Origin: Phototrophicus methaneseepsis
GTDB taxonomy: Bacteria; Chloroflexota; Anaerolineae; Aggregatilineales; Phototrophicaceae
Direction: 5' to 3'
NCBI RefSeq assembly: GCF_015500095.1
Contig: NZ_CP062983.1
Span: forward strand, 5,456,001 to 5,520,000
DNA length: 64,000 nucleotides
Position numbers and translations under genes: made by a program. Positions 8,264 through 15,735 of this stretch are shown one piece after another; the first letter of the stretch is position 1, and the number at the start of each line of letters is the position of its first letter. A model generated the notes under the pieces. The model saw nothing but the letters and a program-made list of their open reading frames with translations. It ran no database searches and was not told where the DNA came from.

Positions 8264-9226
8264 TCAGGTCAAGACAGCGCTGTTGACGACATTCTGAGGG
8301 CTATCGTGCAGCAGCGTATTGATGATGAGCTGCGCCGCTTCTACGGCCACAGTCACCTGGGCATCGCTGGTGCTGGCGGCCAGGTGCGGTGTATGAATCA
8401 CGCTTTCCATGCCGATCAGCGGGTTATCTTCTGTAGGCGGCTCCGGTTCATAGACATCCAGGGCAGCCCCGGCTACCTTGCCAGATTCAATCGCCGCAGC
8501 CAGGTCCGCATCGTTGATGAGAGCACCACGAGAGGCATTGATAATACGCACGCCGTCCTTCATCTTGGCAAAGGCTTCTGTGTTGAGCATACCGCGCGTT
8601 TCATCTGTGATGAGAGCATGTAAGCTGATGAAATCGGCCTGCGCATAGAGCGCATCCAACTGCACCAATTCAACGCCCAATTCGGTGCCAGCGCTCGGCT
8701 CAATATAAGGGTCATAGGCGATGACGGTCATATCAAAGGCCTGTGCACGACGAGCAATCGCCTTGCCGATGCGCCCGAAGCCAATCAGGCCCAACACCTT
8801 ATCTTTTAGCTCCACGCCAACGAAGGATTTACGATCCCAACGTCCGGCGCGCAGGGAGGCGTCCCCCTGGGGAATGTAACGCGCCAATGCGATCATCAGG
8901 CCGAACGTGTGCTCAGCGGTAGAAATGGTATTACCACCGGGCGTATTCATCACAATGACGCCGTGAGAGGTCGCAGCATCCAGGTCGACATTGTCGACGC
9001 CGACGCCCGCGCGTGCAACAGCCTTCAGGTTAGGGGCAGCAGCCAGGACTTCCGGCGTGATTTTAACGCCGCTGCGGATGATCATAGCATGGGCTTCGCC
9101 AGCCTGTGCAGCCAATTCCTCCTGGGAGAGCTTGCCTGTGTAGACGACGTTCAGCCCTTCGGTGCCTTCCAGCAGGTCAACCGCTTTTTGATCGACATTA
9201 TCAGGAATGAGTACGGTATAGATCAT
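8264..9226 (-). CDS. serA: D-3-phosphoglycerate dehydrogenase, short form
   Basis: A 320-residue D-2-hydroxyacid dehydrogenase. It oxidises 3-phosphoglycerate to 3-phosphohydroxypyruvate, the first step of serine synthesis. The NAD-binding motif is GLIGFGRIGKAIARR. Catalytic residues are visible as the Arg in INASRGALI, the Glu in DVYEPEPP and the His in HTPHLAAST. ARAGVGVDNVD is typical of SerA rather than of lactate or glycerate dehydrogenases. The protein stops after the catalytic core, so the ASB and ACT regulatory domains of long SerA are absent and serine feedback through ACT is not expected. It follows an aminotransferase gene in the same direction, which supports the pathway call. Confidence 0.9.
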   Translation of the reverse strand: MIYTVLIPDNVDQKAVDLLEGTEGLNVVYTGKLSQEELAAQAGEAHAMIIRSGVKITPEVLAAAPNLKAVARAGVGVDNVDLDAATSHGVIVMNTPGGNTISTAEHTFGLMIALARYIPQGDASLRAGRWDRKSFVGVELKDKVLGLIGFGRIGKAIARRAQAFDMTVIAYDPYIEPSAGTELGVELVQLDALYAQADFISLHALITDETRGMLNTEAFAKMKDGVRIINASRGALINDADLAAAIESGKVAGAALDVYEPEPPTEDNPLIGMESVIHTPHLAASTSDAQVTVAVEAAQLIINTLLHDSPQNVVNSAVLT

Positions 9227-9293
9227 GTGTTTACCTCGTATATGGATGATGAATGTGAGGTTGTTGAATTCAGCACATCACGAAGTGCATCTG

Positions 9294-9326
9294 CACGTAG
9301 GGGCACATTGGCTGTGCCCTTACGTG
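9294..9326 (-). repeat. Intercistronic stem-loop between the aminotransferase gene and serA
   Basis: CACGTAGGGGCACA (9294-9307) and TGTGCCCTTACGTG (9313-9326) form a 14-bp stem with one G-T pair and a five-base loop. No T run follows on the minus strand, so it is not a standard terminator. It resembles dispersed REP-like palindromes and could tune the ratio of the two products. Confidence 0.6.
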
Positions 9327-9339
9327 AAAAATGCGCTGG

Positions 9340-10431
9340 TTATTTACCGATGAAGGCATCCAACCCGTCGAAGACTTCTTCCAGGGTAGCAATCTGCATA
9401 TCGCCCATGTGTGCGATGCGGAACGTCGGGCCTTTGATCTTGCCGTAGCCCTTATCCATCGCAAAACCACGTCCGGCCATGAATTTGGACATCTCGTTGA
9501 CGTCGATGCCCTTTTCGCGGTTATCGACTGTGGTCACGGTGTTGGAACGGTAGGGTTCATCAGCGTAGAGGCCAAACCCACGCGAGGTTGCCCATTCATG
9601 CGTCATTTCTTTCATGGCGATGTGGCGTGCCCAGCGATTTTCAATGCCTTCTGCCAGGATGTCATCCATCTGTTGATCAGCGGCGAACATCAGGCTGACG
9701 GGCGGTGTGCTGGGGGTATTGTTCTTCTGGGCGGATTTATCAATTTCCAGGAAGTCGAAGTAATAGCCACGATACTCGATCTGCTCAGCACGTGCCAGGA
9801 CGCGGTCACTCACAGCAGCGAAGGCAATGCCAGGGGGCAGCGCGAAGGCTTTCTGGCTGCTGGTCAACACGAGGTCCAGGCCCCATTCATCTGTGCACAA
9901 TTCTGTACCCAAAAAGCCGCTGACGCTATCCACAAGGACGAGCGTATCCGGGGCTTCTGCATGGACGACGGCGGCCAGGTCCTTGACCGGGTTGGTAACG
10001 CCGGTGCTGGTTTCATTGTGTACCATGCAGACGGCATCATAGGGGCCATTTTGCAGCGCTTCTTTTAACATCTCAGGGGTATGTGCTTCGCCCCACTCGA
10101 CATCCAGCGTATCGACCTGCTTGCCGTTCGCTTCGCTGATGCTGGCCCAGCGGTCGCTGAATGCGCCGCCGCGCAGATGCAGCACTTTCTGATCATCACG
10201 AATGCAGTTACGCGATGCGCCTTCCCAGAAGCCAGTGCCAGAGCAACCAACCATGAAAACACGGCTTTCCGTAAAGAAAGCCTGCTGCAACTTACTATGC
10301 AGACGGCCGTACAACGCAGCAAATTCAGACGAACGGTGCCCGATCATCCATTGAGACTGAGCTTCAAGGATTTCTCGGCGGACTTCCACCGGGCCGGGTA
10401 TGACGAGGTACTTATGATCGGATTGGGTCAT
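9340..10431 (-). CDS. Class V PLP aminotransferase, likely phosphoserine transaminase role
   Basis: A 363-residue enzyme of the alanine-glyoxylate/serine-pyruvate aminotransferase branch of fold-type I. The start LVIPGPVEVRREILEAQSQ matches the family GP-P-V motif. HNETSTGVTNPV, VDSVSGFLG and the PLP-lysine motif TSSQKAFALPPG are present, and the C-terminal FRIAHMGD is canonical. The gene is directly upstream of serA (113-base gap, same strand), so the inferred job is 3-phosphohydroxypyruvate to phosphoserine. The sequence family itself does not settle serine-glyoxylate versus phosphoserine use. GGAAGG lies about 9 bases before ATG 10431. Confidence 0.85.
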   Translation of the reverse strand: MTQSDHKYLVIPGPVEVRREILEAQSQWMIGHRSSEFAALYGRLHSKLQQAFFTESRVFMVGCSGTGFWEGASRNCIRDDQKVLHLRGGAFSDRWASISEANGKQVDTLDVEWGEAHTPEMLKEALQNGPYDAVCMVHNETSTGVTNPVKDLAAVVHAEAPDTLVLVDSVSGFLGTELCTDEWGLDLVLTSSQKAFALPPGIAFAAVSDRVLARAEQIEYRGYYFDFLEIDKSAQKNNTPSTPPVSLMFAADQQMDDILAEGIENRWARHIAMKEMTHEWATSRGFGLYADEPYRSNTVTTVDNREKGIDVNEMSKFMAGRGFAMDKGYGKIKGPTFRIAHMGDMQIATLEEVFDGLDAFIGK

Positions 10432-10756
10432 CGGTTGTTACCTTCCCTTCTTGGGTGGGTTTCATCGCCATTATGGCGAAATAAGCGTGCAGGAAACATG
10501 CAGCGCGACACCAACGCGTCTCTGCGTGATGTCTCATAATTATCGTGCGTACAAAACGCCAGCGATTGTAGTGGAGCCTGCAAGGCTTGCACAGGGGAGT
10601 GTTGCACAAAGCTGATGTGACGCGCTGCACAAATAGGCCTTATAGACGCCCTACTCACAGACACTTATAGGCCAATGTGTCACGTTATGACCTTTTAAAA
10701 GTCATCATCACCCATTATGATGTATCCATCTGTTGGAACAACCAGAAGAGAACCTT
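10432..10756. other. Divergent intergenic region
   Basis: No gene is supported here. It holds the leaders of the divergent aminotransferase and GNAT genes. A 15-base palindrome TCGCCATTATGGCGA (about 10473-10487) lies some 40 bases before the aminotransferase start. A -10-like TATGAT (10716-10721) precedes the GNAT gene. Short reading frames on the minus strand lack ribosome sites and family resemblance. Confidence 0.4.
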
Positions 10757-11287
10757 ATGATGTACGAGACTGAACGCCTGTATGCTCGTCATCTGCGGCC
10801 AGAGGACCTTGACGACCTGGCAGCACTCTGCGCGGACCCCATCGCCATGCAGTACATGGATGATGGCGAAACGCTCCCACGGGATATGTGTGCAAAGTGG
10901 ATTGACATCTGTCAGGAGAAGTACGCCAAGCGTGGCTATGGCACCTCCGCCATCATCGAAAAAGGCAGCGATGCTTTCGTCGGCTTTTGTGGCGTGGTAC
11001 GCCCGCCGGAGAATGACTTTGACGAAATCATCTATGCCCTGGCACAGCCCTATTGGGGCAAAGGCTACGCGACGGAAATCGCCAGGGGAATGTTGGATTA
11101 CGTCTTCAGCATTTCACAATTAGATAAGATTTATGCCACGATCTACAGCGAGAACACGGCTTCACTCAAGGTCATGGATAAATTGAACATGCACTTTGAA
11201 AAAGACGAGTTGCAGGATGATGGGCATATCACCAAATACTATGTTATCGAACGCCCATCCGACGAAAGAGGCCCAAGCATAAAATAG
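10757..11287 (+). CDS. GNAT-family N-acetyltransferase (RimJ/RimL type)
   Basis: A 176-residue acetyltransferase. It opens with YETERLYARHLRPEDLDDLAAL, the typical RimJ/RimL N-terminus. It continues with GFCGVV and YALAQPYWGKGYATEIARGML, which holds the acetyl-CoA pyrophosphate loop (Q/R-x-x-G-x-G/A pattern), then IYATIYSENTASLKVMDKL, the usual Asn/Ser substrate helix. ATG 10757 is preferred because AGAAGAG sits 6 bases before it; the frame opens a little earlier at a TTG without such a site. Likely substrates are a protein N-terminus or a small amine; the sequence does not say which. A terminator hairpin and a tRNA on the other strand follow. Confidence 0.9.
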   Translation: MMYETERLYARHLRPEDLDDLAALCADPIAMQYMDDGETLPRDMCAKWIDICQEKYAKRGYGTSAIIEKGSDAFVGFCGVVRPPENDFDEIIYALAQPYWGKGYATEIARGMLDYVFSISQLDKIYATIYSENTASLKVMDKLNMHFEKDELQDDGHITKYYVIERPSDERGPSIK

Positions 11288-11303
11288 AATAACCTGAGGA
11301 AAC

Positions 11304-11328
11304 AAAAAACCCGCCTGTACGGCGGGTT
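11304..11328 (-). terminator. Terminator of the tRNA-Phe transcript
   Basis: AACCCGCC (11308-11315) pairs with GGCGGGTT (11321-11328). On the minus strand the hairpin is followed by six T residues, a few bases after the mature tRNA 3' end. Confidence 0.88.
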
Positions 11329-11332
11329 CTTG

Positions 11333-11405
11333 TGCTGAGACCCAGACTTGAACTGGGGACCCTCGCATTTTCAGTGCGATGCTCTACCAACTGAGCTATC
11401 TCAGC
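11333..11405 (-). tRNA. tRNA-Phe (GAA)
   Basis: A 73-base cloverleaf reads on the minus strand. The acceptor GCTGAGA/TCTCAGC pairs over 7 bp, the D arm is GCTC/GAGC, and the anticodon stem is TCGCA/TGCGA around CTGAAAA with anticodon GAA. The T arm is CCCAG/CTGGG with loop TTCAAGT, and the discriminator is A. CCA is not encoded. A consensus promoter lies just upstream and an intrinsic terminator just downstream, so it is an independent transcript. Confidence 0.98.
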
Positions 11406-11416
11406 AAGGTAGGGCG

Positions 11417-11446
11417 ATTGTATATGTCAGAGGGGCCTTGTGTCAA
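11417..11446 (-). promoter_or_regulatory. Sigma-70 promoter of tRNA-Phe
   Basis: On the minus strand TTGACA (complement of 11441-11446) is followed after 18 bases by TACAAT (complement of 11417-11422). The expected start point is only a few bases before the tRNA 5' end at 11405. Confidence 0.8.
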
Positions 11447-11489
11447 GTGTGACGTGCCGAATTGTGACAAACCAAACACGGTCAATACG

Positions 11490-12101
11490 ATGAATAACGA
11501 TCCTGCCAACCAACAGAAAAAAGTACGTCAGCAATGGGACGAAGCCGCAGCTAACTTTGACAATGAACCCGATCATGGGCTGCAAGATGCCCATGTACAA
11601 GCCGCTTGGCATGACTTACTAATGAGGCTAATGCCAATGCCCCCGGCACACATACTCGACATCGGCTGTGGGACGGGGTCGTTGGCGCTGCTCCTGTCGC
11701 AGATGGGACATGACGTGATAGGCAGCGACTTTTCGGTGCAGATGTTGACTTATGCGCGCTATAAGCTCACCTCTGCCGGTTATTCCCTCAACTGGCTGCA
11801 AATGGACGCCGCTCATCCAGCACTGGGAAAAACTCAGTTCGATGTTGTGCTTTGTCGGCATGTGTTATGGGCTTTGCCCCAACCACAATACGTCTTACAG
11901 CGTTGGCAAAGTTTATTACGACCTGGTGGCCGTATGGTGCTGATAGAGGGCTACTGGCACACAAAGGCAGGACTCCATGCCAGTGACCTTCTGGCTATGC
12001 TACCAGATGGCATGGAATCCACGACTTATTTTCTCAGTGACAATGCAGCATTATGGGACAATACGGTCAGTGATGAGCGCTATGCTATTGTCGCCATCTA
12101 A
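11490..12101 (+). CDS. SAM-dependent class I methyltransferase
   Basis: A 203-residue methyltransferase of the ubiquinone/menaquinone-biosynthesis-like (Methyltransf_11/25) type. Motif I is HILDIGCGTGSLALLL, the acidic SAM-ribose position is in VIGSDFSVQML, FDVVLCRHVLWAL is motif IV, and LLRPGGRMVLIEGYW is the post-IV strand. The frame is open back through the tRNA promoter. ATG 11490 is chosen because family proteins start with a helix like VRQQWDEAAANFDN, although no clear ribosome site precedes it. The stop TAA ends one base before the stop of the convergent next gene. Substrate unknown. Confidence 0.87.
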   Translation: MNNDPANQQKKVRQQWDEAAANFDNEPDHGLQDAHVQAAWHDLLMRLMPMPPAHILDIGCGTGSLALLLSQMGHDVIGSDFSVQMLTYARYKLTSAGYSLNWLQMDAAHPALGKTQFDVVLCRHVLWALPQPQYVLQRWQSLLRPGGRMVLIEGYWHTKAGLHASDLLAMLPDGMESTTYFLSDNAALWDNTVSDERYAIVAI

Positions 12102-12812
12102 TTACCACAGCCCAGGAGCAAGCCGGAAGCGAACATCTTCCGCATAGGCTTTATAGCCCGGTAACTCTGCTTGTAGGGTGCGGTCTTCCATAGCGGTGCG
12201 GATCATCATCACAACAGCACCGATGAGCGCCGGAATCAACGCCACGTAAGAGTTCAACACCAGCGGCATCCCCAGGAAGAAGCTGATCATCACACCGACA
12301 TAACCCGGATGGCGCACATAGGCATAAGGCCCACTGCGGATAACGTGATGCTCGCGATCATCCTGTAAACGCACAGTTGGCTCGAAGTTGCGGTTAACAA
12401 CCATGCTCCACGTCGTCAATACAAAGCCCACGATCATGAGCAGGCACCCATCCCAGGCCAAAAACGTCGGGAAGTTGGTAGTCCAACCATAGCGGTAATC
12501 CAACCCGGCGACGACGATCAGCGCAATCCAACTCATGCCATAAATACCCAGCAACACCATATCCCACGACTTTGTGCCCTCGCCGCGCTTACCGCGCGCG
12601 TTGAGCAACTCCGGGTTCCAGGCTGCCAGGGCGATTGTCATCCCCAGCCACACCAGGACATGCAGAATATTGAAGACCCAACCCCAAACCCAATCCGTTG
12701 TCCCTGCCAGGGCAAACAATACGGCCCCTAGAATGACAGGTGAAAGGATTTGCTTGGCGATCGTGTTATATCCCCAGATGTTAATCCTGGGCTGTCTGGT
12801 CATTGTAGACAT
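12102..12812 (-). CDS. Isoprenylcysteine carboxyl methyltransferase-like membrane protein
   Basis: A 236-residue polytopic membrane protein with about six helices. The C-terminal part has the ICMT/PEMT-type SAM-binding signature: RSGPYAYVRHPGYVGVMI followed by a hydrophobic helix and ED-TLQAELPGYKAYAEDVRFRL. Bacterial members methylate lipids or unknown small substrates; no prenylated protein target is implied. GAGGAG lies 6 bases before ATG 12812, which rules out the longer frame. Its stop abuts the stop of the methyltransferase gene on the other strand with no intergenic base. Confidence 0.87.
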   Translation of the reverse strand: MSTMTRQPRINIWGYNTIAKQILSPVILGAVLFALAGTTDWVWGWVFNILHVLVWLGMTIALAAWNPELLNARGKRGEGTKSWDMVLLGIYGMSWIALIVVAGLDYRYGWTTNFPTFLAWDGCLLMIVGFVLTTWSMVVNRNFEPTVRLQDDREHHVIRSGPYAYVRHPGYVGVMISFFLGMPLVLNSYVALIPALIGAVVMMIRTAMEDRTLQAELPGYKAYAEDVRFRLAPGLW

Positions 12813-12918
12813 GGACAACTCCTCACTCAGGTACGGAAATCGTAGCATGTATCTCTCATTTATGAATGAGAAACACTTAAATGTGCCCTCAGTTAAGGGG
12901 AATGGCGATTCTTATCGC

Positions 12919-13965
12919 TTATGAGGGTTCGATAGCCGGGTTGGCCGCCAATATCGCTTCAGCAATAGCCCACGTCTCAGGGAGCAGATGCCGAGTTTCT
13001 TCGTGATGCTGCTGTAACGCCGCTGTATCATCCGCACCGAGATCGCGCAGCAAATGATGGTAGCCGGGCAGGAACTGCGCCTCTATCTGGGGGGCATCCT
13101 GCGCCAGGACCAACTGGCAGCGGGAATATGTCACTGCAATCCAGAACATGGCCTCTCGGTGCAACCCAGCTTCGATAAGCTCGTGACTGCCATCAATCGC
13201 CAGAGGGCGCGCCAATAGGCTCAGATCCGAGGCGAAGAAGAAAGGCGACTTGATCACCGCGCAGGTGGCATCAAAAACAGCCGCCAGTGCCACCAGATGC
13301 TGCTCAGCTTGGGACCGACTCAGCGATACACAGCCCAATGGGCTTAGTAAGCGTTGATGAAAATCCAGGTACCCATAAGCATCCAGCAGATCCCGCACAG
13401 CCACATAGCGCTTACGCACCGTGGGGTTCACCAAGCCAGCAACAAGGAGTATATGCGGGAGTTTGCCCGTCCCAAAAAGCCAACCCATGACCTGTTCCGG
13501 CAAGCTTTTGGATACATGCGAAACCTGAAGGTCGCGTTCCAGCTTAAGACGCGCATCTTCGCAGCGTTGGTACACCCAATGACGTTTGGCGAAGTTCTGC
13601 CCCACAATATCCTGAAGCTTCGTGAGCAGCCCTGTAGGATCCATGATGATGCTAGGAAAGCGAAAACTCGTGGCAAGCTGATAGTTGCTTAATATGGCTT
13701 CTGGCGATTGGAGCGCTTCTGTGGATAAATCCGATACTTCAAGAATGATACCCTGATAGATAAATTTACCGGGCTTGGTCTGGGGCTGATGATCGCTGAA
13801 GATCACCATCATATCGACGTCGGAGGTCGCGGGCAGAATAGCCTCATCGGGGAGTGCATGAATGGACCCATGGAAGAATGCGCCAGCGAATCCAGGTAAT
13901 TGCGCGGCCTCTTGGGTGACCCATTGATGAGCGATCTCTCTAGCATGTCTGGCAGTATGGCTCAC
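12919..13965 (-). CDS. Nucleotidyltransferase-domain protein
   Basis: A 348-residue protein with an N-terminal Pol-beta-type nucleotidyltransferase fold. GAFFHGSIH is the G-S motif and ATSDVDMMVIF is the D-x-D metal motif. A third carboxylate is likely in QGIILEVSDLS. The rest (about 110-348) is helical, without a recognised domain, and resembles the accessory helical domains of aminoglycoside-type nucleotidyltransferases. It could adenylylate a small molecule or an RNA; a toxin-antitoxin MNT role is less likely because no HEPN partner is adjacent. It is transcribed alone. Confidence 0.75.
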   Translation of the reverse strand: MSHTARHAREIAHQWVTQEAAQLPGFAGAFFHGSIHALPDEAILPATSDVDMMVIFSDHQPQTKPGKFIYQGIILEVSDLSTEALQSPEAILSNYQLATSFRFPSIIMDPTGLLTKLQDIVGQNFAKRHWVYQRCEDARLKLERDLQVSHVSKSLPEQVMGWLFGTGKLPHILLVAGLVNPTVRKRYVAVRDLLDAYGYLDFHQRLLSPLGCVSLSRSQAEQHLVALAAVFDATCAVIKSPFFFASDLSLLARPLAIDGSHELIEAGLHREAMFWIAVTYSRCQLVLAQDAPQIEAQFLPGYHHLLRDLGADDTAALQQHHEETRHLLPETWAIAEAILAANPAIEPS

Positions 13966-14005
13966 GTTGCTTCCTTATCATGATCAGTTGGTATGTGTGG
14001 GCTTT

Positions 14006-14259
14006 CTATGAGGGTTGGCGCGCAGGTGCGCCAGAGAGTAGCCACAGGAGGCGATCATAAGACGGCAAAGAAACAACGAGGGTGATGATGCCAGGTCCCA
14101 GAGCTATACGGACTGGCTTGGTGAAGTCAGCAAGTCGATTGCACCGCCAAAAGTCGCCCCTTCAATCAGCAAACGGAGCCAACCGAAGGCCTGTACATGC
14201 GGAATTTCAGGGTCATCTGGCACGCGCAAAACGCCCCAGATGACCACCGCCAGCACGAT
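14006..14259 (-). pseudogene. Remnant of a DUF2568/YrdB-like membrane protein gene
   Basis: Read on the minus strand from 14259, one frame gives IVLAVVIWGVLRVPDDPEI, then a stretch ending LLIEGATFGGAIDLL. This matches the second half of small YrdB/DUF2568 membrane proteins (A-W-G-F-AP-P pattern, LLLE--FG-A). Near 14121-14140 the resemblance moves to another frame (LADFTKPVRIALGPGIITLVV) and runs to a stop at 14006-14008. An in-frame TAA precedes 14259 and the first ~45 residues are missing. So it is both truncated and frameshifted. It fills the otherwise empty 337-base gap between two genes. The family assignment is by eye. Confidence 0.5.
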
Positions 14260-14302
14260 TTATAAAATAGCTTCGTGCTGTATCCAATTCCAGGTCTGGT
14301 TG

Positions 14303-15499
14303 TTAATCGGTAATCAACGTATCTTGAGCAGTCTCCGCCAGTATCTTCACCGCTTTATCCACAACCGCAGGCGAGACCATGGTGAAGTTTAAGCGCATGG
14401 TGTTCAGGCCCTGGCTGTAATCATAGTAGAAGTAGCGCCCAGGGACGAAGGCCACACCACGTGCCACACATTCCTGATAGAGCACGTCCGTATCCAGCCC
14501 TTCTGGGCCAGCCAACCACAGGAACATGCCACCTTCCGGGTGTGACCATGTGAAGCCCTCCGGCATGTAATTTGCCAGAGCGTTCAGCATAGATTCCAAG
14601 CGTGGACGATAGAGCGCAATGATATTGGGCAAGTGGTCAGTCAGATAGCCACCACGCAGATAAAGCGCGGCAATCGCCTGCCCCAATGTCTGGGTATGCA
14701 GGTCAGAGCCTTGCTTGGCGATAGCAAGCCAGCGCGCCAGCGGTGCCGGGGCCACACAGAAGCCAAGCCGCAGCCCTGGCGACAAAATCTTAGAGAACGT
14801 GCTGCTGTAAATCACATGGTCCGGCGCAAATTGCTGGATAGGCGGCAACGCTTCGCCGCTGTAGCGCAGGGCGCTATAGGGGTCATCCTCCACCAACAGC
14901 ACATCATACTGTTGCAGCAGTTCCGCCACGCGTTTACGACGTTCCAGCGACAGCGTGCGCCCGGTCGGATTCTGGAAGGTCGGCACCAGATAGATAAACT
15001 TGATCGTCTGTGTCTTGAGCGTTTCTTCCAGCGCTTCCGGGATCATGCCATTTTCATCAGTTGCGATGGAGACATACGTCGGCTGATAGGCATTAAAGGC
15101 GCTGATTGCCCCCAGATAAGAAGGCGCTTCGATGGCGATGGTATCGCCTGGGGTAATCAGAACTTTACTGATGAGATCCAGCGTACTCTGTGAGCCAGAA
15201 AAAATATTGAGTGTATCCAGGTTCACGTTGACCACACCACGCGTCGGCATGTAATCCATCAGCGCCATACGCAGCGGCGTAAAGCCTTCTGTCTGGTCGT
15301 ATTGCAGGGCTGCCGGGCCAAATTCGTCGAGGACTTCATTTGTCAGATCACGAATTATATCAATGGGGAAGCTCTCAGGAGCGGGGATGCCACCTGCCAA
15401 CGAGATCATACCGGGTTGGCCGACGACCTTCAAAATTTCTCTTGTCACATTGGCGTGCATAAATTGCGTTCTGGCACTGAGTTTATCTTCGATGCGCAT
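14303..15499 (-). CDS. PLP-dependent aminotransferase, class I/II (LysN/MocR-core type)
   Basis: A 398-residue fold-type I aminotransferase close to 2-aminoadipate transaminases and the enzyme half of MocR regulators, but with no DNA-binding domain. Signatures are ISLAGGIPAPESFP, LQYDQTEGFTPLR, the SGSQSTLDLI glycine loop, NPTGRTLS, VEDDPYSALRY and the PLP lysine in SSTFSKILSPGLRLGF. The C-terminal MRLNFTM carries the substrate Arg. These enzymes use 2-aminoadipate, branched-chain or aromatic amino acids; the sequence does not choose among them. ATG 15499 begins MRIEDKLSARTQFMHAN as in relatives. The gene stands alone. Confidence 0.9.
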   Translation of the reverse strand: MRIEDKLSARTQFMHANVTREILKVVGQPGMISLAGGIPAPESFPIDIIRDLTNEVLDEFGPAALQYDQTEGFTPLRMALMDYMPTRGVVNVNLDTLNIFSGSQSTLDLISKVLITPGDTIAIEAPSYLGAISAFNAYQPTYVSIATDENGMIPEALEETLKTQTIKFIYLVPTFQNPTGRTLSLERRKRVAELLQQYDVLLVEDDPYSALRYSGEALPPIQQFAPDHVIYSSTFSKILSPGLRLGFCVAPAPLARWLAIAKQGSDLHTQTLGQAIAALYLRGGYLTDHLPNIIALYRPRLESMLNALANYMPEGFTWSHPEGGMFLWLAGPEGLDTDVLYQECVARGVAFVPGRYFYYDYSQGLNTMRLNFTMVSPAVVDKAVKILAETAQDTLITD

Positions 15500-15645
15500 G
15501 ATCGTCTCACTAACTGGATCTAATTTAACTGGATACTAGCCGCATTTTAGCCGATTGTGCCAACGAGAAGCTACAGAGCCATAGACCAATGCAGCAAAGG
15601 ATTGATACCAAGCTTAGCACAGCATACGAGAATGGACTATAAACT

Positions 15646-15664
15646 GCCGCTGCTGTACAGCGGC
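15646..15664 (-). terminator. Possible terminator hairpin after the Nudix-APH gene
   Basis: GCCGCTG (15646-15652) pairs with CAGCGGC (15658-15664) around a five-base loop. It lies downstream of the minus-strand gene that ends at 15736. The following T run is short (AGTTTA), so the call is weak. Confidence 0.35.
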
Positions 15665-15735
15665 TTCGCTCAAAGTCAATGGTTCACGATCAAGCAACGG
15701 TTACTATACTGATTATTGGGTTGCCTACTGCCTGC

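Noticed and set aside
9331-10068. A 245-codon open frame antisense to the class V aminotransferase
   Set aside because: The aminotransferase has all family motifs; the opposite frame has none and no ribosome site.
11379-11489. An earlier start for the methyltransferase inside or next to the tRNA
   Set aside because: It would overlap the tRNA and its promoter, has no ribosome site, and adds residues with no family counterpart.
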